From assembly GCA_934364795.1 (NCBI GenBank), contig CAKRMK010000020.1, positions 1-54,181 of the forward strand: a DNA stretch of 54,181 bases, written 5' to 3'. Below are positions 15,583 through 24,470 of the stretch, one piece after another (positions within the stretch are counted from its first letter, which is position 1; every line of letters begins with the position of its first letter). The notes under the pieces were generated by a model. It did not search any database. It was given only the letters and a program-made list of their open reading frames with translations, and had not been told where the DNA came from. The position numbers and the translations under genes are program-made. The stretch is from an uncultured Blautia sp. Its GTDB lineage: Bacteria > Bacillota > Clostridia > Lachnospirales > Lachnospiraceae.

Positions 15583-18500
15583 TGATAAGCAGAAAATTAA
15601 AGAAATCAATACTGGCAGTAATCTTGGCAGTGCCTCTGACTTTTTCATTTCCTGATCTGCCAGTAAATGCAGAAAATGTTGTTAAAGAAGTGGATGCAGA
15701 ATTACAAAGTATATGGGAAGAGCCAGAAAAATCCGGAATAAATAGTGAAGAGTTAGAAAGCCTTGAAATGAATAATGAAGAGCCGGAAAATTTTGAAATG
15801 AACAATGAAGAGGATGAAGCTGGTAACGCGGATACGAAAAGCAAAGAGAACGGATCTGATAAAGAAAAAAAGCAAACTGTTAAAGAAGAAACAGGAAATA
15901 CAGAAAAGAAGGACGATGAAAAAGCTACAGAAGGTGAACAAAAGAAGAGTGATGAAGGAGAAGAAAACGATATAGAAAAAAATAACAATGAGGAAACCTT
16001 AGACGATGTAGAAAAGAAGTCTGACGAGGGAGAAACCGGCGCTGTAGAAAAAAAGAATAATGAAGGAATTTCTGATTATGTGGAAGAAAATGATTTTTTT
16101 GCCTGGAATCAGTCAGATGAAGAGGAAAACGAATTCAGTGGGGAAGAATTTGAAGAAAAGCTGAATTTTCTGGATGATTTTGAAGTTACAGAAGGCGGAG
16201 AGACAGAAGATATGATATCGCTTCAGGTACTGGCACCTACAGATTTTGTACAGGAGGGTGTTCCAGTGCGAAACGGAAATAATGGATTTACGCCTGTAAA
16301 TATCGGGAAGACTATTTTTAACAGCAGATATACCAGACTGGGCTGGAATGCAGATTCACAGGTTGTTCCGTGGAATAATGCCGGAAATAATGTAGTTCTT
16401 GGAAGAAGAGAAGATACGATTGTCTGTGGCCCTTATTTTGTTCCTTTAAATGACAATGCAAAAGGAAAATTTGGATTCAGGGTAACCCATGCAGGCTATA
16501 ATAAAGATGCAAATACGAAGGTGGATTTGCTTCTGACCTGTGTGGATTACAAAGATTATACATATGATTATAAAGGTAATAAACTGACAGGGATTTATCC
16601 ACTTTTTGGAATGCGTGATTCAGTTAATATATGGCTGCTGTTTAAACGTGAACTTCCTATGATGGAAATAAAAATAGATATTGTGAAAAGTGGAACAAAT
16701 ACACCTGTTCCGGGAAATTACCGTTTCCGCTGGTTGGATATTGATGAATACCAGCGCTTTGCAATCAGACTTCAAAATGGCACGGTTGGACATAAATATG
16801 CTACTAAGGATTCTGTCGTAAATGTAGATAATAAATATCTGTTTAATAAAAATTATGAGGCATTGACAGCTCCGGCAGAAGAGGTGACAGGTGAGGTACC
16901 AAAACACACAGTAGTATATGAGCTGGATAATTCCTCCGGATTTTATCTTGCGATTTTGATGCCAGGTTATAACAAACATTCGGTATCTTCCACAAATACC
17001 ATAAAAAATGCTTACGAACAGGTAATTACAGGAACGGTAAAAGCAACGTCAGGACTTAACTGGGATGCAAAAGCATATGGATCCGTTGAATATCCTACAC
17101 TTACCAAAAAAACAGGGAACAGTTTAAGTGCACAGGGAACTTCAAATGAATTAACGTCCAGTCTGACCGGGTATTATTATACGTTGCAGACAGATATTCC
17201 AGAGGAGTATGAAGAATATTATTACAGCTCCTGTGTCGTAAAAGATACATTACCTGCAGGGGTAGATTATAACGGACTTGCTGTTGTGAAAACACTTCCT
17301 TCGGAAACAAATGTAAGTTCCTGGTTTAATATTTATACGGATGGGGATGTGATCCGTTTTGAAGCAAAAGCGACAGCACTTGCGTCGGCTGATTTTTATG
17401 GAAAAACCTATGAGTTTCAGATTGGGGTAAAGATGGATCCTACAGAAGTGAATCCAGTTTACAGCGGAGAAAATTATAGTTATGAAGTAAAAAACAAGGC
17501 TTCAATTACCTGCAGACACAAAAACCAGGCAGAAGGAACAAACTGGTCAAACGAAGTATCGACTATATGCAAAAAAACAAAAAGCAGGTTGAATGCTTCT
17601 CATATCCAGAAATCTACGGCAAATTTACAGGCTAACACCTGGGGAACTGATATTTTATTGCCTGGCGAAAACAGTACATTTCAGTATAAATTATCTGTTA
17701 ATGTACCTGCAAATGAATCTGGTGGTTATTTGAATCAATTGGATGTGGCAGATACGCTTCCGGCAGGAGTTGACAGAACAGAAGATGCTGTTACAGTATA
17801 TGATTCCTCATCATCCAATGTGACGGATAAATTTCAGATTACTACAAGTGGAAAACAGATTACTGTGAAAGCAAAAGCAGCAGCACTTGGTACAGCAGCA
17901 TTTTATGGAAAGCAGTACGATATTGTTTTTCGTGCCAAAATGAATCCGGAGCAGCTCACACCAGCTTATAATGGAAATGTGGCATCTTATTCGGTGAGCA
18001 ACAGATTTTCTGTTACTACGAAACATAGAGGAGACAGTAGCAGTGCAACTTTATATTCTAACAATGCGGTTGACCGGGCAAGCGTGACCCGAATTGATCC
18101 GGAAGTTCCAAGTAAATGGATTCTAAGTGAGAACCAGTATTTTACCAGCAAAGAATATAAAGGCAGAACATTTGAAACTGTTTTTGAAATTCAGCAGAAA
18201 ATTCCGGCATATAAAAGGGAGTGGACAATAAAGAAGTTTAAATTTTCAGATAATCTTGCTGGCTGTCTGGAGATAAAAAACGCTGTTTTGCTGGCAGATG
18301 AAAAAAGCCTGGCAGTATTTGAAAAGACGGGTGGAAATTCAAATGGCTGGAAGATGGAAGCAAATGGAAATCTGGCTGAAGTATGGTATGATGGGCTGCT
18401 GCCTGTAGAATATTATGGAAAAACGTTAAAACTTCGTATGACAGTGGGATTAAAAGAGAACTGTGATTTACAGGCATATTATGTAACTGGCTCACAGGCA

Positions 18501-19901
18501 GACATTCTGGAGGCACATATTTATAATATAGCTTCAAGTACTTTTGAGTGGTCAGAAGGAATACCAGCGTCAGTGACAAAAAATTCTGATAGAGTGGAAC
18601 TGATTGTTAAAGAAGATATTTCCAGGGGAACTATTACTGTTTCCAAAACAGATAGAGACGGTAAAAAATTATCTGGTGCAGTATTTTTGATCACAGCAGC
18701 TAAAGAAATTCGTTCAGCATCAGGAAATGTTTTGCTGAAAGCCGGTGCAGCTGTAGGAAAATTTACTACAGGAGATGACGGAAGTGTAGTTGCTGAAAAT
18801 TTGTATCCAGGAGAATATAAGATTCAGGAAATAAAGGCACCAGATGGATATGTTTTAAACGAGGCCTCTCAGATAGTTGAGATCAGCAGACAGGAAATGC
18901 AAAGACAGGCAATGTTTGTAAATGACAAAACACTTGTGAAGATAAAAAAGATTGCAGAGAAAGAAAAAGCGGATGAGAAACCAAATGTTATTTCCGGAGC
19001 TGAATTTTATCTATGGGAGAAAGACGGGAGCAAAGAAAATGGAACTTCCTACCAAACGGATGAAAATGGAATGATTGAAATAAAGGGGCTGAAATCCGGT
19101 GTGTATCAATTTCAGGAAATTTCTGTTCCATCAGGGTATATTTTGGATTCCTCTGTAAAAGAATTTCTGATAGATGAAAATGGACTGGTAAATAACGAAT
19201 ATGGTTATACCATTGTCATTGAAAATACATATACAAAGGCAGAGTTTATGAAAACAGACAAGGCAAGCGGTAGTTTAGTTGCAGGAGCTACTTTGCAACT
19301 GAAAGACAAAAATGGAAAAACGGTAGATACATGGGTATCAGGGATGGAACCGCACAGAATCAATAAGCTTGTTCCAGGAGAGTATGTCCTTACGGAAGTA
19401 GAAGCACCAGAGGGCTACAAAAAAGGAAAACCTATCAGCTGTGTAATTGAAGATACAGCGCAGATACAGGATTTCAGAATGACAAATGTGAAAATGGTAA
19501 CAATTACCCTGACGAAGATTATCCATGGTGATGAACTGGTATGGGCGCATGGAAATCCCGTTTTTACATTTCTGGTTGAAGGAACTGATCTGGATGGGGA
19601 GAATTATGCCTGCACAGATTGTGTGGAATTTAGCAGGAAAAATTCAGACACAAGAGCTGATGTGGAACGGAAAATTGTCTTTACAGTTCCGGCAGGTGTC
19701 TATTATGCCCGGGAATTGAAAACAGTCCGCTATGATCTGGAAAACATTGACAAATTAGAAAACGGAAAGATACAGGAGAAAACAGTACAATTTGTTTTAA
19801 ATCAAAATGAAAATGGGTCAGCTGCATTTATTAACAGAAAAATAAATGATGATGGACTGACAGACACTGATTTTGTACGAAATGTGATTGTTCCAGAATA
19901 A
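15582..19901 (+). CDS. Giant Cna-B/SpaA-type adhesin, no visible anchor
   Basis: 1439 residues. Signal peptide (1-30, ending PVNAEN), then an acidic Glu/Asn/Lys low-complexity linker (~35-205). Residues ~210-500 form an adhesin-like head. Three related beta modules follow (~505-660, 667-840, 840-1010) sharing DTLPAGVD and YGKxY motifs, resembling isopeptide-forming fimbrial D2 domains. Three Cna-B/SpaA domains lie at ~1014-1100 (ITVSKTDRDGK ... QEIKAPDGY), ~1117-1205 (QEISVPSGY) and ~1219-1295 (TEVEAPEGY), with the Lys and Glu expected for intramolecular isopeptide bonds. A last ~130-residue module starts TLTKIIHGDEL. It ends GLTDTDFVRNVIVPE: no LPXTG, membrane span or wall-binding repeats. 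Likely held by the operon's fibres; this is inference. Ligand unknown. Confidence 0.8.
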   Translation: MISRKLKKSILAVILAVPLTFSFPDLPVNAENVVKEVDAELQSIWEEPEKSGINSEELESLEMNNEEPENFEMNNEEDEAGNADTKSKENGSDKEKKQTVKEETGNTEKKDDEKATEGEQKKSDEGEENDIEKNNNEETLDDVEKKSDEGETGAVEKKNNEGISDYVEENDFFAWNQSDEEENEFSGEEFEEKLNFLDDFEVTEGGETEDMISLQVLAPTDFVQEGVPVRNGNNGFTPVNIGKTIFNSRYTRLGWNADSQVVPWNNAGNNVVLGRREDTIVCGPYFVPLNDNAKGKFGFRVTHAGYNKDANTKVDLLLTCVDYKDYTYDYKGNKLTGIYPLFGMRDSVNIWLLFKRELPMMEIKIDIVKSGTNTPVPGNYRFRWLDIDEYQRFAIRLQNGTVGHKYATKDSVVNVDNKYLFNKNYEALTAPAEEVTGEVPKHTVVYELDNSSGFYLAILMPGYNKHSVSSTNTIKNAYEQVITGTVKATSGLNWDAKAYGSVEYPTLTKKTGNSLSAQGTSNELTSSLTGYYYTLQTDIPEEYEEYYYSSCVVKDTLPAGVDYNGLAVVKTLPSETNVSSWFNIYTDGDVIRFEAKATALASADFYGKTYEFQIGVKMDPTEVNPVYSGENYSYEVKNKASITCRHKNQAEGTNWSNEVSTICKKTKSRLNASHIQKSTANLQANTWGTDILLPGENSTFQYKLSVNVPANESGGYLNQLDVADTLPAGVDRTEDAVTVYDSSSSNVTDKFQITTSGKQITVKAKAAALGTAAFYGKQYDIVFRAKMNPEQLTPAYNGNVASYSVSNRFSVTTKHRGDSSSATLYSNNAVDRASVTRIDPEVPSKWILSENQYFTSKEYKGRTFETVFEIQQKIPAYKREWTIKKFKFSDNLAGCLEIKNAVLLADEKSLAVFEKTGGNSNGWKMEANGNLAEVWYDGLLPVEYYGKTLKLRMTVGLKENCDLQAYYVTGSQADILEAHIYNIASSTFEWSEGIPASVTKNSDRVELIVKEDISRGTITVSKTDRDGKKLSGAVFLITAAKEIRSASGNVLLKAGAAVGKFTTGDDGSVVAENLYPGEYKIQEIKAPDGYVLNEASQIVEISRQEMQRQAMFVNDKTLVKIKKIAEKEKADEKPNVISGAEFYLWEKDGSKENGTSYQTDENGMIEIKGLKSGVYQFQEISVPSGYILDSSVKEFLIDENGLVNNEYGYTIVIENTYTKAEFMKTDKASGSLVAGATLQLKDKNGKTVDTWVSGMEPHRINKLVPGEYVLTEVEAPEGYKKGKPISCVIEDTAQIQDFRMTNVKMVTITLTKIIHGDELVWAHGNPVFTFLVEGTDLDGENYACTDCVEFSRKNSDTRADVERKIVFTVPAGVYYARELKTVRYDLENIDKLENGKIQEKTVQFVLNQNENGSAAFINRKINDDGLTDTDFVRNVIVPE

Positions 19902-19913
19902 GAAAATTTTGTT

Positions 19914-19961
19914 AATACAGGTATGCACTTTAGAGTATAGTTGGAAAAGCATACCTGTATT
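19914..19961 (+). terminator. 13-bp perfect hairpin closing the accessory operon
   Basis: AATACAGGTATGC (19914-19926) pairs exactly with GCATACCTGTATT (19949-19961), starting 13 nt after the giant gene's stop. GACTAAAAAATG follows instead of a T-run, so it may protect the mRNA 3' end or terminate weakly. Confidence 0.6.
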
Positions 19962-20022
19962 GACTAAAAAATGTTCGAAAAATTTGAAATTTGAAAAAAT
20001 TTGAAAAACTTAAAAATAACTG

Positions 20023-20051
20023 TTGACAACAAAAGATTCATCTGGTAATAT
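20023..20051 (+). promoter_or_regulatory. Strong promoter of tRNA-Thr with A-tract UP element
   Basis: TTGACA (20023-20028), 17-bp spacer, TAATAT (20046-20051). Upstream, repeated AATTTGAAAAA tracts (about 19975-20012) resemble an UP element, and the AACTGTTGACAA context is shared with the second rRNA-type promoter at 54.02 kb. Confidence 0.8.
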
Positions 20052-20090
20052 AATCAACTGTGAGCAGCAGAAACGCTGAAACACAAGAGT

Positions 20091-20163
20091 GCTGATGTGG
20101 CTCAGTCGGTAGAGCGTCGCCTTGGTAAGGCGGAGGTCACGGGTTCGATTCCCGTCATCAGCT
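20091..20163 (+). tRNA. tRNA-Thr (anticodon GGT)
   Basis: Acceptor GCTGATG (20091-20097) pairs with CATCAGC (20156-20162); D arm GCTC/GAGC; anticodon stem TCGCC/GGCGG around the loop TTGGTAA, giving anticodon GGT; T arm ACGGG-TTCGATT-CCCGT. The 3' CCA is not encoded. It is 73 nt with the discriminator T. Confidence 0.96.
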
Positions 20164-20166
20164 TAA

Positions 20167-20196
20167 AGTCCTTGATTATATTTCAAGGGCTTTTTT
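20167..20196 (+). terminator. Terminator of tRNA-Thr
   Basis: AGTCCTTGA pairs with TCAAGGGCT, followed by TTTTTT, immediately after the tRNA. There is no integrase gene nearby and no repeated tRNA 3' end, so no attachment site is evident here. Confidence 0.85.
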
Positions 20197-20317
20197 GTTT
20201 TTATAGCTTCCTGCTAAAAAATAAGTTTTTTTACAGAAGAACTTTTAAAATGACAGTGTTTATGATAAGATAAATCAACTGGGAAAAATAATTAAGATAA
20301 ATTCAGGAGGGAGAAAC

Positions 20318-21985
20318 ATGGAGAACGAGACGGTTTCCAAAAATTTTATAGAAAACATCATTGATAAAGACCTGGCAGAAGGAGTTTATGATACCGTTCA
20401 TACACGTTTCCCGCCAGAGCCAAATGGTTATCTTCATATAGGACATGCGAAATCCATTCTGCTGAACTATGGACTTGCAAAAGAATATAATGGAAAATTT
20501 AATATGCGTTTTGACGATACAAACCCTACTAAAGAAAAATCAGAGTTTGTAGAATCTATTAAAGCAGACATTAAATGGCTCGGCGCTGACTGGGAAGACA
20601 GACTGTTCTTTGCATCTGATTATTTTGGACAGATGTATGAGGCAGCTGTAAAGCTGATCAAGAAAGGAAAAGCTTATGTCTGCGATTTAAGTGCAGATCA
20701 GATCAGAGAATATCGTGGAACTTTAAAGGAGCCTGGAAAAGAAAGCCCGTACCGTAACAGAACCGTTGAGGAAAATCTTCAGCTTTTTGAGGAAATGAAA
20801 GAAGGCAAATATGCCGATGGTGAGAAAGTTCTGCGTGCGAAAATTGATATGGCATCTCCGAATATGAATATGCGTGATCCGGTTATCTATCGTGTGGCAC
20901 ATGTAAGCCATCACAGAACTGGAGATACCTGGTGCATTTATCCGATGTATGATTTTGCACACCCGATAGAGGATGCCATTGAAGGAATTACACACTCTAT
21001 TTGTACTCTTGAGTTTGAAGACCACAGACCGTTATATGACTGGGTAGTAAGAGAACTTGAATATCCTCATCCTCCAAAACAGATTGAGTTTGCAAAACTG
21101 TATCTGACAAATGTGGTGACTGGTAAGCGTTATATTAAGAAGCTGGTTGAGAATGGAATAGTAGATGGCTGGGATGATCCAAGACTGGTATCTATTTCCG
21201 GTTTACGCCGCCGTGGATATACCCCGGAATCTATTCAGAAATTTGTAGAGCTGTGTGGAGTATCAAAGGCAGACAGTTCTGTTGATTCTGCTATGCTTGA
21301 ATACTGTATCCGTGAGGATCTGAAATTAAAGGCACCACGTTATATGGCAGTTCTTGATCCAATCAGACTGATCATTGACAATTATCCGAAAGGTCAGGTG
21401 GAATACCTGGATGCTCCGAATAATATGGAAAACGAAGAACTGGGAACAAGAAAGATTCCATTTAGCGGAGAACTTTACATTGAAAGAGATGACTTTATGG
21501 TAGATCCGCCTAAGAAATATAAACGTCTTTTCCTGGGTACGGAAGTACGTCTGATGAACGCGTATTTTGTTACCTGTACAGGTTATGAGGCAGACGATGA
21601 TGGAACAATCCGTGCTGTACACTGTACTTATGATCCTGCTACAAAAGGTGGAAATGCACCAGATGGCAGAAAGGTAAAGGGAACGATTCATTGGGTAGAA
21701 GCTTCTAATGCAGGTAAAGTTCCGGTACGTCTGTATGAGAATATTGTGGATGAAGAAAAAGGAGTTTATGATAAAGAAACAGGAGAACTGAATCTGAATC
21801 CGAATTCTCTTATTGAAGTTTCTGCATATGTGGAACCGGAGCTGATGAAAGCTACCGGATCTGATAAATATCAGTTTGTGAGAAATGGTTTCTATTGTGC
21901 AGATATTCACGATTCCAAAGAAGGTGCTCCGGTATTTAATCGAATTGTATCTCTCAAGAGTTCATTTAAACTGCCGAAAGCCTGA
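20318..21985 (+). CDS. glnS: Glutaminyl-tRNA synthetase
   Basis: Class I synthetase charging tRNA-Gln directly; 555 residues, normal size. The HIGH motif is in [14 protein letters not shown] (residues ~31-44), and the GlnS-specific WDDPRL and SGLRRRG motifs follow. Where the KMSKS-type loop is expected (before the WDDPR motif) the sequence reads [11 protein letters not shown] rather than MSKRK; this probably reflects lineage variation rather than inactivity. A C-terminal anticodon-binding beta-barrel completes the protein. AGGAGGGAG precedes the ATG. It is alone between tRNA-Thr and a terminator. Confidence 0.95.
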   Translation: MENETVSKNFIENIIDKDLAEGVYDTVHTRFPPEPNGYLHIGHAKSILLNYGLAKEYNGKFNMRFDDTNPTKEKSEFVESIKADIKWLGADWEDRLFFASDYFGQMYEAAVKLIKKGKAYVCDLSADQIREYRGTLKEPGKESPYRNRTVEENLQLFEEMKEGKYADGEKVLRAKIDMASPNMNMRDPVIYRVAHVSHHRTGDTWCIYPMYDFAHPIEDAIEGITHSICTLEFEDHRPLYDWVVRELEYPHPPKQIEFAKLYLTNVVTGKRYIKKLVENGIVDGWDDPRLVSISGLRRRGYTPESIQKFVELCGVSKADSSVDSAMLEYCIREDLKLKAPRYMAVLDPIRLIIDNYPKGQVEYLDAPNNMENEELGTRKIPFSGELYIERDDFMVDPPKKYKRLFLGTEVRLMNAYFVTCTGYEADDDGTIRAVHCTYDPATKGGNAPDGRKVKGTIHWVEASNAGKVPVRLYENIVDEEKGVYDKETGELNLNPNSLIEVSAYVEPELMKATGSDKYQFVRNGFYCADIHDSKEGAPVFNRIVSLKSSFKLPKA

Positions 21986-21995
21986 AATATTTACT

Positions 21996-22060
21996 GATTT
22001 TAAAAAGAAATACTAAAAAGAAATATTAAAAAAATATTAAAAAGAAATACCTAAAAAGAC
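21996..22060 (+). repeat. Short A-rich tandem repeats after glnS
   Basis: About four degenerate 11-14-bp units of the form TAAAAAGAAATAC follow the glnS stop. Low complexity; probably slippage-generated 3' untranslated sequence. Confidence 0.6.
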
Positions 22061-22068
22061 TATATGAG

Positions 22069-22125
22069 AAAGACCATTGTCCGGCAGAAGTGATATATCC
22101 CTGTTCCTGAACAATGGTCTTTTTT
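22069..22125 (+). terminator. Long-loop terminator after glnS
   Basis: AAAGACCATTGT (22069-22080) pairs with ACAATGGTCTTT (22111-22122), followed by T residues. The 30-nt loop is unusually long. The convergent - strand gene ends 46 nt further on. Confidence 0.75.
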
Positions 22126-22170
22126 AGACTTTTATGATGTTTGGAAAGAGGAAAAATAGGCTACAATAAA

Positions 22171-22575
22171 TTAATCAATATGAATGGAAGCCTCTTCCTC
22201 GTCCTGTTCTTTTTTTGCCTGTTCGATATCTTCCTCGAATTCGCCGGCAACCTTCTGGGCTTCTTCAAGGGCTTCATTAACAGAGACAGCTTCATCACCT
22301 TCGAGGGTGTCCTCTTTGGTTTCTTCTGGAGTGTTTTCTTCTTCGGACTCTTTTTCTTCTGTATCAGAAGTAGCTTCCCAGGAGATGAAATCTTCGTGTG
22401 ACGGTTTTTCTTTTTCTACTGGTTCTTCTTCTGGACAATCTTCAAAATCTTCTTCCAGATCAGCAGCCTCCTGAAGTGCTCTGCGTTTTGCAAATGCTGC
22501 GGCTACAGCACCGGCAGCAGCGGCTGTTACTGCGCCAAGGGCAACCATTCCCCAATATTTGTTAATTTTTGCCAT
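22171..22575 (-). CDS. Membrane-anchored, highly acidic protein of unknown function
   Basis: 134 residues. MAKINKYWGM leads to an Ala/Gly-rich membrane segment (about 10-29, GAVTAAAAGAVAAAFA) followed by KRR, then a strongly acidic, Glu/Asp-dominated tail to the C terminus with few hydrophobics. Probably one N-terminal span with the acidic tail in the cytoplasm. AAAGGAG lies at proper distance upstream of the ATG on the - strand, which together with the membrane segment makes it a real gene. I do not recognise a named family. Divergent from maf, with a 156-nt shared upstream region. Confidence 0.7.
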   Translation of the reverse strand: MAKINKYWGMVALGAVTAAAAGAVAAAFAKRRALQEAADLEEDFEDCPEEEPVEKEKPSHEDFISWEATSDTEEKESEEENTPEETKEDTLEGDEAVSVNEALEEAQKVAGEFEEDIEQAKKEQDEEEASIHID

Positions 22576-22678
22576 AGTGTCTGCTCCTTTCGGTATTCTC
22601 CATCTGTCACGTAATAATGTGAGTGGGGAGTTATTGTTATTGTAATACTTTTGTACAAAAAAGAAAAGTAAAAAATGA

Positions 22679-22707
22679 TTGCACCGGCAGAAAGTGAGGG
22701 GTATACT
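22679..22707 (+). promoter_or_regulatory. Promoter of maf-gph
   Basis: TTGCAC (22679-22684), 17-bp spacer, TATACT (22702-22707), 25 nt before the chosen maf start. This position also argues against the longer ORF starting at 22675. Confidence 0.6.
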
Positions 22708-22731
22708 GATAAGATAGAAAAGGAGAAAGTT

Positions 22732-23328
22732 ATGAAAAAAATTGTTTTAGCATCAGGTTCTCCACGCAGAAAAGAAATTCTTGCAAAAATGGGTGTTTCA
22801 TTTTCCGTTGTGGTAAGTCAGGGAGAAGAAAATGCAGATTTCGCAGATCCTGTAAAAACAGTTGAAAAGCTTTCCAGGGATAAGGTATTGACTGTAGCCG
22901 AACAGTTGAAGGAAGAAAAGATTCCATGTGTGATTCTGGGAGCCGATACAGTAGTTGCATTCAACGGGAAAATTCTTGGAAAACCGGCAGATAAAGAGGA
23001 TGCATTTCATACACTTATGGAACTGCAGGGCAAGACCCATCAGGTATATACAGGAGTGACAATTCTGAAGAAAGAAAATGAAAAATGGAATTGTTATACT
23101 TTTTGTGAAAGAACAGATGTGGAATTTTATCCAGTTACACAAGAGGAAATAAAGGAATACATTGAAACCGGTGAGCCTATGGACAAAGCAGGAAGTTATG
23201 GAATACAAGGCAGCTTTGGAATGTATGTAAAAGGAATCTGTGGGGACTACAATAATGTAGTGGGACTTCCGGCCGGCAGGTTATTATTTGAATTCAAAAA
23301 GCTGGGAATTGATATAAGGAGACTATGA
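22732..23328 (+). CDS. maf: Maf family nucleoside-triphosphate pyrophosphatase
   Basis: 198 residues. House-cleaning pyrophosphatase hydrolysing dTTP/UTP or modified nucleotides to monophosphates. Family motifs: SGSPRRKEIL (residues ~8-17), GADTVV (~70-75) and LGKPADKEDA, plus KAGSYGIQG near the end. An upstream in-frame ATG at 22675 exists, but AAAGGAG sits directly before the 22732 ATG and the family normally starts here. It is followed by gph after 1 nt, so co-transcribed. Confidence 0.92.
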   Translation: MKKIVLASGSPRRKEILAKMGVSFSVVVSQGEENADFADPVKTVEKLSRDKVLTVAEQLKEEKIPCVILGADTVVAFNGKILGKPADKEDAFHTLMELQGKTHQVYTGVTILKKENEKWNCYTFCERTDVEFYPVTQEEIKEYIETGEPMDKAGSYGIQGSFGMYVKGICGDYNNVVGLPAGRLLFEFKKLGIDIRRL

Positions 23329-23329
23329 A

Positions 23330-24004
23330 ATGATTAAGGCGTGTATTTTTGATCTGGATGGAACACTTGCATATACCTTGGATTCCATGGCAACAGTAGG
23401 AAATGAGGTTGTAAGGAAATTTGGTTTAAAGGAAATGCCAGTGGAAAATTACAGATATTATTGTGGAAATGGAGCAGATATGCTTGTGCAGAGACTTCTG
23501 ATTGATGCAGGGGATAAAGAACTTATACATTATGAAGAAGCAAGAAAAATGTACAGAGAGAAATTTGATCAGGATCCGTTTTACAAAATACAGCATTACA
23601 AAGGAATGCCAGAGACTTTAAGAAAATTGAAGAATAAAGGGGTTCGCCTTGGAGTGTGTTCAAACAAACCACATGAGGCAGCTGTAAAAGTGATTGAGAA
23701 AATGTTCCCGGAACATGAATTTGATATTGTTTTAGGTCAAATGGATTCCATAAAGAAAAAGCCTGCACCAGATGGACCACTTAAGATTGCAGGTGAGTTT
23801 GGAGTTTTGCCACAGGAATGTATGTATCTTGGCGATTCCGGTACAGATATGCAGACTGGAACGGCTGCAGGAATGTATACAATAGGCGTATTATGGGGAT
23901 ACAGAGAAGAAAAAGAACTTCTGGAGAATGGAGCAGAAGCACTTGCAGAAAAACCGGAAGATATATTGAAGATTTACGAAGAAAAAAATGAAGATAAAAA
24001 ATAA
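23330..24004 (+). CDS. gph: HAD-family phosphoglycolate phosphatase-like hydrolase
   Basis: 224 residues. Motif I DLDGTL (residues 8-13, nucleophile D8 and acid D10), a helical cap domain, motif II Ser/Thr in GVCSNKP, motif III Lys near KKKPAPDG, and motif IV GDSGTDMQTG. This is subclass IA, closest in pattern to phosphoglycolate phosphatase or PpaX; substrate cannot be fixed from sequence. Start follows ATAAGGAG and nearly touches maf. Confidence 0.85.
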   Translation: MIKACIFDLDGTLAYTLDSMATVGNEVVRKFGLKEMPVENYRYYCGNGADMLVQRLLIDAGDKELIHYEEARKMYREKFDQDPFYKIQHYKGMPETLRKLKNKGVRLGVCSNKPHEAAVKVIEKMFPEHEFDIVLGQMDSIKKKPAPDGPLKIAGEFGVLPQECMYLGDSGTDMQTGTAAGMYTIGVLWGYREEKELLENGAEALAEKPEDILKIYEEKNEDKK

Positions 24005-24049
24005 AAATAAAGATAAATAATGTCACAAAAAGATAAGAGAGGAAAAATT

Positions 24050-24307
24050 ATGTATACAGAAGAGTGGATAAAAACGTTTCTTGAAAAACAGGAGCAGCTT
24101 TTTGATGAACCGGTAGCTGAAACCTATGAGGAGGCAGAAGCCTTTCTGGAGGAGTGTATGGCTGTGGTAGCTGATTCTATTGAGGATGTCAGAAAGTATC
24201 TGTCCGGTATGGGAGCAGATGTAGATGGAATGAGCAATGAAGATCTTGAAGAAGCCAGTGAAGTTTTTGCCCTGCCAGACGGGAAATATTTAATTGTAGA
24301 AGGCTGA
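24050..24307 (+). CDS. Small acidic protein of unknown function
   Basis: 85 residues starting MYTEEWIKTFLEKQ. Acidic and predicted largely helical (Glu/Asp-rich with VADSIEDVRKYL), no signal or membrane segment, ending LPDGKYLIVEG. I chose the ATG at 24050, with AGAGAGGA 8 nt upstream, over the in-frame ATG at 24020, which has no ribosome site. It follows gph by 45 nt and is likely on the same transcript. No family recognised. Confidence 0.65.
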   Translation: MYTEEWIKTFLEKQEQLFDEPVAETYEEAEAFLEECMAVVADSIEDVRKYLSGMGADVDGMSNEDLEEASEVFALPDGKYLIVEG

Positions 24308-24402
24308 AGCCTGTTTGAAAAAGCATTCTCACAAATCAGTAATATGCTTTTTGTACTTTAAACGTCGATAAATGCATATTACATAGCGAAAAAAAAGACT
24401 GC

Positions 24403-24408
24403 TATAAT
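24403..24408 (+). promoter_or_regulatory. -10 box upstream of the PEPT-repeat protein
   Basis: A consensus TATAAT 63 nt before the gene. The -35 is poor (TTACAT at 24379-24384 with an 18-bp spacer), so activation by a regulator is possible. Confidence 0.45.
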
Positions 24409-24470
24409 AGCAATGAAAAGAGGGCATAGACGAAATTTTTGCAAAAGGGGAATGTAAAGGAGGATGTCAT

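Noticed and set aside
20091..20163. tRNA-Thr as an integration site for the preceding island
   Set aside because: No integrase, no direct repeat of the tRNA 3' end and no recombination genes between 10.1 and 20.1 kb.
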